Assembly: GCA_964441755.1 (NCBI GenBank) | Contig: CAYTVG010000004.1 | Coordinates: 124,001-188,000, forward strand | Direction: 5' to 3' | Length of the DNA stretch: 64,000 nucleotides | Source: JAUMBM01 sp964441755 | GTDB lineage: Bacteria > Bacteroidota > Bacteroidia > Chitinophagales > Saprospiraceae | Shown here: positions 53,205 through 61,417 of the stretch, piece after piece | Position numbering within the stretch: position 1 is the first letter of the stretch | How the letters are laid out: each line of letters opens with the position of its first letter | The notes under the pieces: model-generated | The model's database searches: none | What the model saw: only the letters and a program-made list of their open reading frames with translations | What the model was told of the DNA's origin: nothing | Translations under genes and position numbers: made by a program

Positions 53205-53212
53205 CAAATATA
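53205..53212 (-). promoter_or_regulatory. -7 box close to the M16 start codon
   Basis: TATATTTG on the minus strand matches TAnnTTTG, five bases upstream of the ATG. If real, transcription would begin at or next to the start codon. Confidence 0.35.
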
Positions 53213-53349
53213 TACGTGTTTGAACGATAATCAGGTTTTTTGATGATCCTTGTGCGAAAGACGGGAGAATTGCGGAGATTCTTATCATTGACAACATATA
53301 ATGTGCGGCGGCTGTTTTAAATTGCAGGCTATAATCAAAAAACGAAACT

Positions 53350-55482
53350 ATGGCACGCCCTGACTTTCGCAGCCATAAACTCAGCTGGGCGCTGGATTCC
53401 CTTCGCCCCGGCGCCGATACCCCTCAGGTACATACATCTACCGAAGGTATTGAAATACCTGCCTGGTTTTCGGCCAAAGAAGCTGCCGCCTACGATCATC
53501 TCGACTATACTGCCGGCAAGCCCCCCTACCTGCGAGGGCCTTATGCCTCCATGTACACCATACGTCCCTGGACCATACGGCAGTATGCCGGCTTCAGCAC
53601 GGCGGAAGAGAGCAACGCTTTTTATCGCCGCAACCTGGCCCAGGGACAAAAGGGGCTTTCGGTTGCTTTTGACCTGGCTACCCACCGCGGTTACGACAGT
53701 GACCATGAGCGGGTGAAGGGAGATGTGGGCAAGGCAGGTGTTGCTATTGATACCGTGGAGGATATGAAAATCCTCTTCGACCAGATACCGCTGGATGAGA
53801 TGTCGGTATCTATGACCATGAACGGCGCCGTCATTCCCATCATGGCTTTCTATATTGTGGCTGCTGAGGAACAAGGCGTTAGCCCCGACAAGCTCAGTGG
53901 CACCATACAGAATGATATTCTCAAGGAGTTTATGGTGCGCAATACCTACATTTACCCTCCGGGGCCCAGCATGCGCATCATCGGTGATATTTTTGCCTAT
54001 ACTTCCCGCCACATGCCGCGCTTCAACTCCATCAGTGTGAGTGGCTACCACATGCACGAAGCAGGTGCCCCTGCTGAACTGGAACTGGCCTTCACCCTGG
54101 CCGATGGCCTGGAGTACCTGCGTACAGGCATGGCGGCAGGCTTAGATATTGACGATTTTGCACCCCGTATTTCATTCTTCTGGGGTATCGGTATGAATCA
54201 CTTCATGGAGATTGCCAAGATGCGGGCAGGCCGCCTGTTGTGGTCAAAAATTGTCTCCAAATTTAACCCGCGCGATGAGCGTAGCTTGTCGTTGCGCACC
54301 CACAGCCAGACTTCCGGTTATAGCCTGACAGAACAGGATCCTTTCAACAATATCGGCCGCACCTGCATAGAAGCTATGGCCGCTATTTTTGGAGGCACAC
54401 AGTCATTGCATACCAATGCACTGGACGAGGCTATTGCCCTGCCGACCGATTTTTCTGCCAAAATTGCGCGGGATACGCAGAAGTATCTGCAACAGGATAC
54501 TGATATCACCCGCGCTATTGACCCCTGGGGTGGTTCATACTACATCGAATACCTCACAGCTGAGCTGGTACGCAAAGCCTGGGAAATTATCGAAGAAGTT
54601 GAAGCAGCCGGCGGCATGGCACGTGCCATCGAGCTGGGGCTGCCTAAAATGCGTATTGAAGAGGCTGCCGCCAAAAAGCAGGCACGTATAGACAGTGGGC
54701 AGGAAAAAATTGTGGGTGTCAACCTCTACCCTGTTAATGAAGCCACCAATATTGATATTCTCGAAGTAGATAACACGGCCGTGCGTCAGGGCCAGATCGA
54801 GCGGCTGCAGCAGCTGCGTGCCAGCCGCGACGAGCCGTTGGTGCAGCAGAAGCTCGAAGCCATCTATCAGGCTAGTCTTGGCAACGACAACCTGTTGGCT
54901 CTGGCCATAGACGCAGCGCGCGCGCGCGCCAGCCTGGGTGAAATAAGCTTCGCCATGGAGCGTGCTTTCGGACGCTATCAGGCCGTACAACACACCATCA
55001 GCGGCGTATATGCGGGTGAAATTATGCTTGATCCCGATTTCATACACGCCCGGGAGATGGCCGACGCTTTTGCACAAAAGGAAGGCCGGCGACCGCGCAT
55101 CATGGTGGTCAAACTGGGACAGGATGGCCATGACCGCGGTGCCAAAATCATCGCCACCAGCTTTGCAGATCTGGGTTTTGACGTCGATATGGGCGCCTTG
55201 TTCCAGACACCGGCAGAAGCAGCAAAGCAGGCAGCCGAAAATGATGTCCATATCCTGGGTATCTCCTCTCTGGCAGCCGGCCATAAGACCTTAGTTCCCG
55301 AAACACTGGCGGCATTGGCGGCGCTCAACCGACAGGATATACTGGTAGTCGTAGGGGGGATTATCCCGCATGCCGACTATGCGTGGCTATATGAGCAGGG
55401 GGTCGCAGGTATCTTTGGACCAGGCACCAAAATTGCCGTGGCTGCTGCAGAAATCCTCAAAATCCTGTCAGCAGATGCCTGA
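53350..55482 (+). CDS. scpA: Methylmalonyl-CoA mutase, large subunit
   Basis: A 710-residue adenosylcobalamin-dependent enzyme that converts methylmalonyl-CoA and succinyl-CoA in propionate and branched-chain metabolism. The TIM-barrel domain includes RPWTIRQYAGFSTAEESNAFYR, GLSVAFDLATHRGYDSDH, TMNGAVIPIMAFY and TRAIDPWGGSYYIE. The C-terminal B12 domain has the base-off motif LGQDGHDRGAK near residue 590 and LGISSLAAGHKT and VVVGGIIPHADY. It is the catalytic alpha subunit of the heterodimeric type, or a homodimeric form; no beta subunit is in the window. The cofactor link to the cobalamin riboswitch locus 3.7 kb downstream is notable. The symbol mutA or mcm is also used. Confidence 0.96.
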   Translation: MARPDFRSHKLSWALDSLRPGADTPQVHTSTEGIEIPAWFSAKEAAAYDHLDYTAGKPPYLRGPYASMYTIRPWTIRQYAGFSTAEESNAFYRRNLAQGQKGLSVAFDLATHRGYDSDHERVKGDVGKAGVAIDTVEDMKILFDQIPLDEMSVSMTMNGAVIPIMAFYIVAAEEQGVSPDKLSGTIQNDILKEFMVRNTYIYPPGPSMRIIGDIFAYTSRHMPRFNSISVSGYHMHEAGAPAELELAFTLADGLEYLRTGMAAGLDIDDFAPRISFFWGIGMNHFMEIAKMRAGRLLWSKIVSKFNPRDERSLSLRTHSQTSGYSLTEQDPFNNIGRTCIEAMAAIFGGTQSLHTNALDEAIALPTDFSAKIARDTQKYLQQDTDITRAIDPWGGSYYIEYLTAELVRKAWEIIEEVEAAGGMARAIELGLPKMRIEEAAAKKQARIDSGQEKIVGVNLYPVNEATNIDILEVDNTAVRQGQIERLQQLRASRDEPLVQQKLEAIYQASLGNDNLLALAIDAARARASLGEISFAMERAFGRYQAVQHTISGVYAGEIMLDPDFIHAREMADAFAQKEGRRPRIMVVKLGQDGHDRGAKIIATSFADLGFDVDMGALFQTPAEAAKQAAENDVHILGISSLAAGHKTLVPETLAALAALNRQDILVVVGGIIPHADYAWLYEQGVAGIFGPGTKIAVAAAEILKILSADA

Positions 55483-55490
55483 TAGCGTGT

Positions 55491-55625
55491 CAGGAAGTTT
55501 TTGCCTCCGGTAAAACGGGGCATTTTTGTGCATTTTCGCGTTTTGGAGAGGGCTTTACCGGGGCTATGTGACTGAGGGTCCGAAGAAAGCCAATGGGAGC
55601 CCTGTAAGAAAATCCCGGAAACACT
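55491..55625. repeat. Possible third relative of the MITE-like element
   Basis: The left end GTCAGGAAGTTTTTGCC and the complement of the right end (CCGGGATTTTCTTAC) resemble the ends of copies 1 and 2 in inverted order. A CCGGTAAA...TTTACCGG inverted repeat lies inside, which the other copies lack. The match is weak. Confidence 0.25.
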
Positions 55626-55670
55626 CTTCGCATTTGAACGACCTTAGACAGAATACTAAGCTGGTAAAGC

Positions 55671-56255
55671 ATGAATTTACAACCGCACCTTTTTGAAGTC
55701 GATACGGCTGTTATCTCGCGAAGAGTCCTCATGAGACGCTTCCGGGAGGGCGACGGGCAGGCTTTCTATCAGCTCGTAGCTGATAATTCAGCACTCATAA
55801 ACGATCATTTTCCTGCCCTGGCAGAAACTGTTACCAGCCCCGTCAATGGAGAGGCCGAAGTGCGCAAAAGGCTCGCTGCCTGGCTGATGCAGGAAATGTA
55901 TAGTTTTGGTATCTGGCGCAGCGAAGAAGCCGACCTTATCGGATTCGTCAGCTTGTGTGATATCGACTGGCAAATCCCCAGAGCTGATCTCAATTATTTT
56001 TTGCACCACCAATACACTGGCCAGGGGTTTATGACAGAGGCATTGACCAAGGTTATAACGCTAGCATTCAAACAGTTACAGCTTGAAAAACTGGTTGTCA
56101 AAACACTGGCTGACAATGCTGCCAGCCAACGGCTCGCCCGTAAACTAGGTTTTCGAAGGGAGGGAGATTTGCGCAACGAATACCGGAAAATGAGTGGCCT
56201 GCTGATTGATATTACTGTCTTCGGTATGACTGCCGAGGAGTTTAATGCCTACTAA
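55671..56255 (+). CDS. GNAT family N-acetyltransferase (RimJ/RimL type)
   Basis: A 194-residue acetyltransferase. It has the RimJ/RimL layout: an N-terminal RRVLMRRFREGDGQAFYQLV, then WRSEEADLIGFVSLCDID, the acetyl-CoA region LNYFLHHQYTGQGFMTEAL, and the final DNAASQRLARKLGFRREGDLRNEYR. These enzymes acetylate N-termini of ribosomal proteins or small amines; the substrate cannot be inferred. It is 188 bases after the mutase and probably has its own promoter. Confidence 0.88.
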   Translation: MNLQPHLFEVDTAVISRRVLMRRFREGDGQAFYQLVADNSALINDHFPALAETVTSPVNGEAEVRKRLAAWLMQEMYSFGIWRSEEADLIGFVSLCDIDWQIPRADLNYFLHHQYTGQGFMTEALTKVITLAFKQLQLEKLVVKTLADNAASQRLARKLGFRREGDLRNEYRKMSGLLIDITVFGMTAEEFNAY

Positions 56256-56946
56256 CTGTGCCTTAGCCCGACCACGACTGCAGGTGATGGTTGTGCCTTT
56301 GCATATTATGCCTGCCAGCCATGCTATACACACGTTTTGGCGCCCTGAGGCGAAGGTATTTATTGTCCCGGCTATACCAGAAACTACTGTCGGCAATTGC
56401 AAGAAGCTAACTATTTTTTGACTGCCAGCCGAAGGCTGCAGGCATGAAAGCGGTTTTTCCCCAACAAAAAAGCCCCCCTTCCACCGAAGTGAAAGAGAGG
56501 CCATCCCAAAAACCGATTTAAGTATACACTTGAAACGGTTCCTGTGTAAATCACATACAATCCAATCGCCTTATCGTTCTCTGTTACGCAGAAAGAGCGA
56601 TTAGGTTACATATTTGCTCAAAAAAAATCTGAGATTGAAGTTTTTTGTTGACCGCCTGCTTTTGTGTGCCGGATCAAGCAGATAATATGCTGTTCGCGGG
56701 ATGGAGCATCCGGCGAGATAAAACCTTTATCCTGCGTGGTGGTCGTGGGCAGAAAAAAGGACAGCCCTGGCAAACGGGCTGGATCTTGCCCTGTATTTGC
56801 TGCCCGGGGCAGCAAATACAGGGCATTACACCTGCACTTATCTTGGCTGTCGGTGAGATTCCAGTCCGTTGGCGGCTATGGTAACCAAGCCGGGTGCGGT
56901 TATTTGGCCGGCCGGGAAGATAATGAGGGTCTGCCGGCTACAAAAC
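56256..56946. other. 690-base gap with stable hairpins
   Basis: No convincing gene. A perfect 17-bp hairpin with a three-base loop (56788-56824) and, on the minus strand, a CAGCCC/GGGCTG hairpin followed by a T tract (about 56755-56784), likely the terminator of the pseudouridine synthase gene. Short frames between 56645 and 56960 lack protein character. Confidence 0.5.
56755..56784 (-). terminator. Terminator of the pseudouridine synthase gene
   Basis: On the minus strand CAGCCC and GGGCTG form a hairpin with an eight-base loop, followed by TCC and six T. It lies downstream of the gene ending at 56947, after the 17-bp hairpin. Confidence 0.55.
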
Positions 56947-57648
56947 CTACAGGCCCATGATATCGTCGGCGAATGCTTGCCAAACGGGCGTTACCGGAGG
57001 AGGCGCTGTCAGCAATTGCCATTCGCTGGTAACAGGCCTCTTGAAGCCTAGCTGCCAACTGTGCAGATCAATAGACCGATCGGCATTGGCTCGTTTGAAG
57101 CCATACTTGACGTCACCGCGCACAGGGCAACCGAGCTGTGCCAGTTGCGCGCGAATCTGGTGATGCCTGCCTGTCAGCAGCTTTACCAACAACAAGTGGT
57201 AGCGGTCGCTGCTGCTGATATACTGATACTGGAGCCGGGCCTCCAACGCCCCGGGAAAAGCTGTATCTGCGATGCGCGTCCTGTTGGTAGCTCCATTGTT
57301 GCGCAGATAGTGGACGACTTCGCCGGACGTAGCGGGCGGCATATTACCGACGATGGCCAGGTATGATTTTTCCACCTCCCTTTCCTGAAATTGTTGATTC
57401 AGAAAAGCGACGGAAGATTTTTTCTTAGCAAACAGCACCAGACCACTTACAGGCCTGTCAATGCGATTGACGATATCCAGCGGCTGGCGACAGTAGGCGG
57501 TAGCCAATGCGAGAAGAGACGTATCTGTTGTTTTATCTGGCTGTACAGGCAGGCCGGCTGGCTTGTTACATGCGATAAACTGGTGGTTGCTGGCCACAAG
57601 CCAGCTGCTGAATGGCGATGCTTCCTGCCCGCTCAATATTGAATGCAT
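56947..57648 (-). CDS. RluA family pseudouridine synthase
   Basis: A 233-residue RNA pseudouridine synthase of the RluA/RluC/RluD family. The catalytic aspartate lies in VNRIDRPVSGLVLFAKKKSS; most relatives have histidine where this protein has the asparagine. Other family segments are ACNKPAGLPVQPD, EVEKSYLAIV and LLTGRHHQIRAQLAQLGCPVRGDVKYG. There is no S4 domain, so it resembles RluA or TruC-like short members. The target RNA is not inferable. It ends next to a strong hairpin region. Confidence 0.93.
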   Translation of the reverse strand: MHSILSGQEASPFSSWLVASNHQFIACNKPAGLPVQPDKTTDTSLLALATAYCRQPLDIVNRIDRPVSGLVLFAKKKSSVAFLNQQFQEREVEKSYLAIVGNMPPATSGEVVHYLRNNGATNRTRIADTAFPGALEARLQYQYISSSDRYHLLLVKLLTGRHHQIRAQLAQLGCPVRGDVKYGFKRANADRSIDLHSWQLGFKRPVTSEWQLLTAPPPVTPVWQAFADDIMGL

Positions 57649-57807
57649 TTATTTCAATTCTTCGTAATCAATGTAATCGTCATCATCGCGACGCCTGTTG
57701 GGGTTTGACGGAGGTTGCTGCCCGCCACCCTGCCCATTGAGGCGGGGAGCGGCAAAAAGGAGGCGATATGCAAAGTAGATGATGGCGATGGTAATCAGAA
57801 ACTTCAT
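57649..57807 (-). CDS. Small single-pass membrane protein (DUF4834-like)
   Basis: A 52-residue protein when started at 57807 (MKFLITIAIIYFAYRLLF). One N-terminal membrane helix is followed by a glycine/proline/asparagine linker and an acidic tail DDDDYIDYEELK. Short proteins of this form, DUF4834, are widespread in Bacteroidota, ending in a YVDYEE-like motif. It directly precedes the pseudouridine synthase gene on the same strand. Function is unknown. Confidence 0.7.
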   Translation of the reverse strand: MKFLITIAIIYFAYRLLFAAPRLNGQGGGQQPPSNPNRRRDDDDYIDYEELK

Positions 57808-57962
57808 AACTATGCCTTTTTGCAAAGATAGCGATTTAGCGGCAATTGGGGGTGATAATTGACAGGGGCGCAGCAACAATCAGTACAAAATTCCCGTTTT
57901 TATAGGAGGGTGTGTGTCCGTCTACAAGTGGGTTACGCCCTTTTCACTTAGCTTTTTCCTAT

Positions 57963-58985
57963 ATGATACGCTATTTACTCCCCCTGCTGGTGTTAGGGAT
58001 TGTGTCGGCCTGTGCCAGTGTAAAACCCAAGGGACATTTCCAGCAACAAAAGGTGCCTGTTGCGCCTGACTACAGTCAGGAGCGCTTTTGGGCAGCACTC
58101 CCCTGGCGCACTGATGCGGCTGATCTGACCCCTGACGGCCTGACCGATGAGCAGTCAGCAGCAGCAGTGGACGTTTTTTTCCTTCACCCCACTACCTACA
58201 TTGGCAAGCGTGGTGACACTGGCTGGAACGGCCCTGTGGATGATCCCGCGCTTAATCTGCGCACGGATGAGAGCCCGATACAGTTTCAGGCATCGCTCTT
58301 CAATGGTGTCGGCAGGGTATTTGCGCCTTACTATCGACAGGCGCACCTCAATGCCTATTTTACCCGCGATACCAGCAGCGCTCTGCAGGCATTTGAGGTG
58401 GCTTATGCAGATATCAAGGCTGCTTTTCTATACTACATCGAACACTACAACCAGGGGCGTCCTTTTATCATTGCTTCACACAGCCAGGGCACTACCCATG
58501 GGCAGCGGCTGGTCAGAGAATTCATTGACGGACAACCGCTTCAATACCAGCTGGTTGCCGCCTATCTGGTTGGCATCCCGGTCAATATCAACCATTTTTC
58601 CTCACTCCGCCCCTGTGAGTCCCCGGAGGATATTGGTTGCCTGATGTCGTGGCGCACCTGGCAGCGCAACCACGGTCCGGATGGTGCCCCGGGCATACTG
58701 GTTACCAATCCACTGCTTTGGACGACCCAACCGACCTATGCCGATGCTTCGCTCAACCTGGGCGGTGTCATTACGCCCTTTTCCAAGGTGAGGCCGCGGG
58801 TTGCCGACGCGCAAATCCACGAGTCTGTTCTCTGGACAAAGCGCCCCCACTTCCCGGGCAGCATATTTTATACGAGGAAGAATTACCATCCGGGTGATTT
58901 CAACCTTTTCTATGTAAATGTGCGCGAAAATGCCCGCCTGCGGGCCAGGGTATTTTTGGAAAATCATCGTGCCGAAAAGCCCTGA
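57963..58985 (+). CDS. DUF3089 alpha/beta-hydrolase-like lipoprotein
   Basis: A 340-residue protein with a lipoprotein signal (MIRYLLPLLVLGIVSAC); the start at 57963 is chosen for it. DUF3089 motifs: VDVFFLHPTTYIG near the N-terminus, a nucleophile elbow ASHSQGTTHG (serine in SHSQG), PVNINHF, and the C-terminal histidine region SIFYTRKNYHPGDFNLFYVNVREN. The fold is alpha/beta hydrolase with a serine nucleophile; the substrate is unknown. The acylated cysteine places it on the outer membrane or in the periplasm. Confidence 0.88.
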   Translation: MIRYLLPLLVLGIVSACASVKPKGHFQQQKVPVAPDYSQERFWAALPWRTDAADLTPDGLTDEQSAAAVDVFFLHPTTYIGKRGDTGWNGPVDDPALNLRTDESPIQFQASLFNGVGRVFAPYYRQAHLNAYFTRDTSSALQAFEVAYADIKAAFLYYIEHYNQGRPFIIASHSQGTTHGQRLVREFIDGQPLQYQLVAAYLVGIPVNINHFSSLRPCESPEDIGCLMSWRTWQRNHGPDGAPGILVTNPLLWTTQPTYADASLNLGGVITPFSKVRPRVADAQIHESVLWTKRPHFPGSIFYTRKNYHPGDFNLFYVNVRENARLRARVFLENHRAEKP

Positions 58986-59145
58986 GCGCGCCTGCCGGGC
59001 TTTTGCCGGCGGCGGCCATGAGCTGCATTGGCGGGGCCGGCGGCCGGGTGTAAAAAAGGGGGATGTATCCGTGGGTTGCGGGCTTGTGTGAGAAAATCCC
59101 CCAGGCTTGCTGTTGTAAAAATGCTGCTGCCGTCCAAATAACTTG

Positions 59146-59153
59146 TATCTTTG
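59146..59153 (+). promoter_or_regulatory. -7 box of the cobalamin riboswitch transcript
   Basis: TATCTTTG is an exact TAnnTTTG match. The transcript would start about 59158, exactly at the 5' strand of the riboswitch closing stem. Confidence 0.65.
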
Positions 59154-59157
59154 TGCC

Positions 59158-59344
59158 TGACACAGGTGGTGCGCCTCGCCGCACCTGAAAAGGGAATCCG
59201 GTGAAAATCCGGAGCAGTCCCCGCTGCTGTAAGTTTCCAGGGATGTATATCCAGCACTTTGCCACATGCCACTGTCATGCTCTCTCCGGGCAGATGGGAA
59301 GGCGGCCAGGATGCCGAAACGAGCCAGAAGACCTGCCCGTGTCA
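59158..59344 (+). ncRNA. Cobalamin (B12) riboswitch
   Basis: All landmark segments are present in order: AAAAGGGAATCCGGTG near 59188, the GAGCAGTCCCCGCTGCTGTAA core near 59220, then GGGAAGGCGGCCAGGATGCC and AGCCAGAAGACCTGCC near 59330. The 5' TGACAC and 3' GTGTCA close the outer stem. It senses adenosyl- or methylcobalamin and here controls a TonB receptor and a DUF4465 protein. The downstream leader of about 150 bases contains possible start-codon-blocking structure. Confidence 0.95.
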
Positions 59345-59473
59345 TAGATTCATTCCAGGCTTTCGGAGGAAAAGCGGATGTGAGACGTCATGGGTTCTGT
59401 CGGGCCAGCCTATCAGGCGTAGCCTGCTGCCGCGCTGTTTAGTCAGCCATTTCGTTTTCCAGCTCGTGTAAAC

Positions 59474-59496
59474 TCCGCTTAATACAGGTAAGCGGA
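59474..59496 (+). promoter_or_regulatory. Hairpin over the receptor start codon
   Basis: TCCGCTT (59474-59480) can pair with AAGCGGA (59490-59496), whose last base is the A of the receptor ATG. TCCGCTT can instead pair with an identical AAGCGGA at 59372-59378. The two pairings exclude each other and could form the expression platform of the riboswitch. Confidence 0.5.
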
Positions 59497-61376
59497 TGAG
59501 AGAATCGGTTTATTGCATAGTGATTGTGCTGACGCTGGTCGTCACTGCCCGTGCGCAAGCGCCCGACAGCAGTCTGCTGCTGCCGACTGTGACTGTCCTG
59601 GCCGGGCGCGAACAGATTGTAGCGCTGGGTGAGCGGGTTGAGCGCTGGGATTCGCTGGGGCAGCGGTATGCTGCTCTTAGCAATGTTGCCGATCTGCTGA
59701 GCCGCGAGGGGGGGATTTATATAAAAAGCTATGGTGCCGGCAGCCTTGCAACTGCCTCCCTGCGCGGCGGAGCAGCAGGGCAGCAGTTGCTGCTCTGGAA
59801 TGGGCTGCCAATTGTAAACCCCAGCCTGGGGCTGCTGGATTTTTCCTTACTCCCGCTAATTTTTACCGATAAGATCAACATACACTATGGGGGGCTGTCG
59901 GCTTTGTGGGGGAGCGGTGCTATGGGAGGAGCCATCAATCTGCAAAATACGCCTGCCTACGGGCAGCGTTGGCTGGTGGACGGGCAGTTGAGTGCAGGTA
60001 GTTTTGGCCTCTTTGACGGACAAGTGCGCCTGGGCGCGGGCGGGCAGCGATGGGCTGTGCAGACTCGTTTTTTTCGGCGCACAGCCGACAATAATTTTAT
60101 CTTCCGCCCGGCACCCGGCCTGCCGGAGCAGCGGCAGCAGCACGCTGCCGTCAGGGGGGGTGGTATGTTGCAATCCCTGCATTGGAAAATTGGCCCACGG
60201 CAGCAATTGGCAATTTTTCACTGGAGCCAGCGACAGTTTCGGGAAATCCCTCCCACGCTGGTGCAAACGCGCAGCGAGGCAACCCAGGCAGACAGTATCC
60301 TGCGAACGGCTCTCCACTGGCAGCGGTCAGCCGACCGCTGGCTGCTACAGCTGCGGACAGCCTTTTTTCGCGAACGTATTCAGTACAACGACCCAGCCAT
60401 AAGGCTTTTTTCCCCCAGCAGCTTTGCCAGCTGGCTGATGGATGCAGAGGCGAGTTTCCCACAGGGAAAAAACGGGCAGTTGCATGGGGGGGTAACGAAT
60501 ATGTATACGCAGGCCACCACGACGGCCTATCCCGAAGGGGCGGCCGTCGCAATGCGCCAGCTGGCCGTATTCGGCAGCTGGCGTCGACAATGGGCGGCGC
60601 AGCTCGCCACACAACTAAGCCTCCGGCAGGAATGGATAGACGGCAGGCCGCAAAAGCTGCTGCCGACACTCAGCCTCAGAAGCCAGCTTAGCCGCAGCTT
60701 ATGGCTGCGGGCGCAGCTCGCCAGATCTTTTAGATTTCCAACCCTCAACGATCGCTACTGGCAGCCCGGCGGCCAGCCGGATCTGCTGCCGGAATATGCC
60801 TGGAGTCAGGAACTGGGTCTCAGCTATACGCCCGGAAAGCAATGGCAGCTTTCCTTCACCGGTTTTCATCGGTATGTCCACAACTGGATCTTGTGGTACC
60901 CGGTCCCGGGACAGCTTTTCTGGTCTGCCGCCAATGCTACAGCTGTAAGGGCAAGTGGCCTCGAAATCAGATTGCAACATACACTACGCTTCCGGCAATG
61001 GTATTTCCGGGGTATGGCCGGCTATGACTATATCAGGGCTATCAACCAGATTGAGCTGCAGCGTCCATTGATGAAAGTAGGTCAACAACTCGCCTATACG
61101 CCGGTACACCAGGCCTTCGCAAGCATACTGGTCGAGTACAGGCGCTGGAAGCTGTCGTACCAACAGCGGTATACAGGGGCTGTATCTACGCTCACGGAGC
61201 CACTACCAGGCTATCTGCCCGCTTTTGCTCAGCTTGACTACCAACAGAACAAGTACGGACTCACCGTTTTTATTCAAATCAACAACGTGTGGAATGCAGA
61301 CTACCAGGCAGTTGAGCGGCGACCTATGCCAGGACGACACTGGCTGCTCGGATGCCGGCTTAGACTGGACAGATGA
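59496..61376 (+). CDS. btuB: TonB-dependent outer-membrane receptor, cobalamin type
   Basis: A 626-residue receptor. The signal peptide ends near TARAQ; LPTVTVLA at residues 29-36 is the likely TonB box. The plug domain has VADLLSREGGIYIKSYGAGSLATASLRGGAAGQQLLLWNGLPI and ALWGSGAMGGAINL. The barrel follows from about residue 165 to the C-terminus (WNADYQAVERRPMPGRHWLLGCRL). The upstream cobalamin riboswitch makes B12 or a corrinoid the likely substrate; the family reads as BtuB-like, and the length is near that of E. coli BtuB. A DUF4465 gene follows. Confidence 0.9.
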   Translation: MRESVYCIVIVLTLVVTARAQAPDSSLLLPTVTVLAGREQIVALGERVERWDSLGQRYAALSNVADLLSREGGIYIKSYGAGSLATASLRGGAAGQQLLLWNGLPIVNPSLGLLDFSLLPLIFTDKINIHYGGLSALWGSGAMGGAINLQNTPAYGQRWLVDGQLSAGSFGLFDGQVRLGAGGQRWAVQTRFFRRTADNNFIFRPAPGLPEQRQQHAAVRGGGMLQSLHWKIGPRQQLAIFHWSQRQFREIPPTLVQTRSEATQADSILRTALHWQRSADRWLLQLRTAFFRERIQYNDPAIRLFSPSSFASWLMDAEASFPQGKNGQLHGGVTNMYTQATTTAYPEGAAVAMRQLAVFGSWRRQWAAQLATQLSLRQEWIDGRPQKLLPTLSLRSQLSRSLWLRAQLARSFRFPTLNDRYWQPGGQPDLLPEYAWSQELGLSYTPGKQWQLSFTGFHRYVHNWILWYPVPGQLFWSAANATAVRASGLEIRLQHTLRFRQWYFRGMAGYDYIRAINQIELQRPLMKVGQQLAYTPVHQAFASILVEYRRWKLSYQQRYTGAVSTLTEPLPGYLPAFAQLDYQQNKYGLTVFIQINNVWNADYQAVERRPMPGRHWLLGCRLRLDR

Positions 61377-61417
61377 GTCAGGTGAGATGCTTATTTTCAA
61401 ATTACAATAGATACACT

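Noticed and set aside
56645..56960. Short overlapping frames in the 56.3-56.9 kb gap
   Set aside because: They share one GC-rich stretch in several frames and cross the strong hairpin; no protein pattern is seen.
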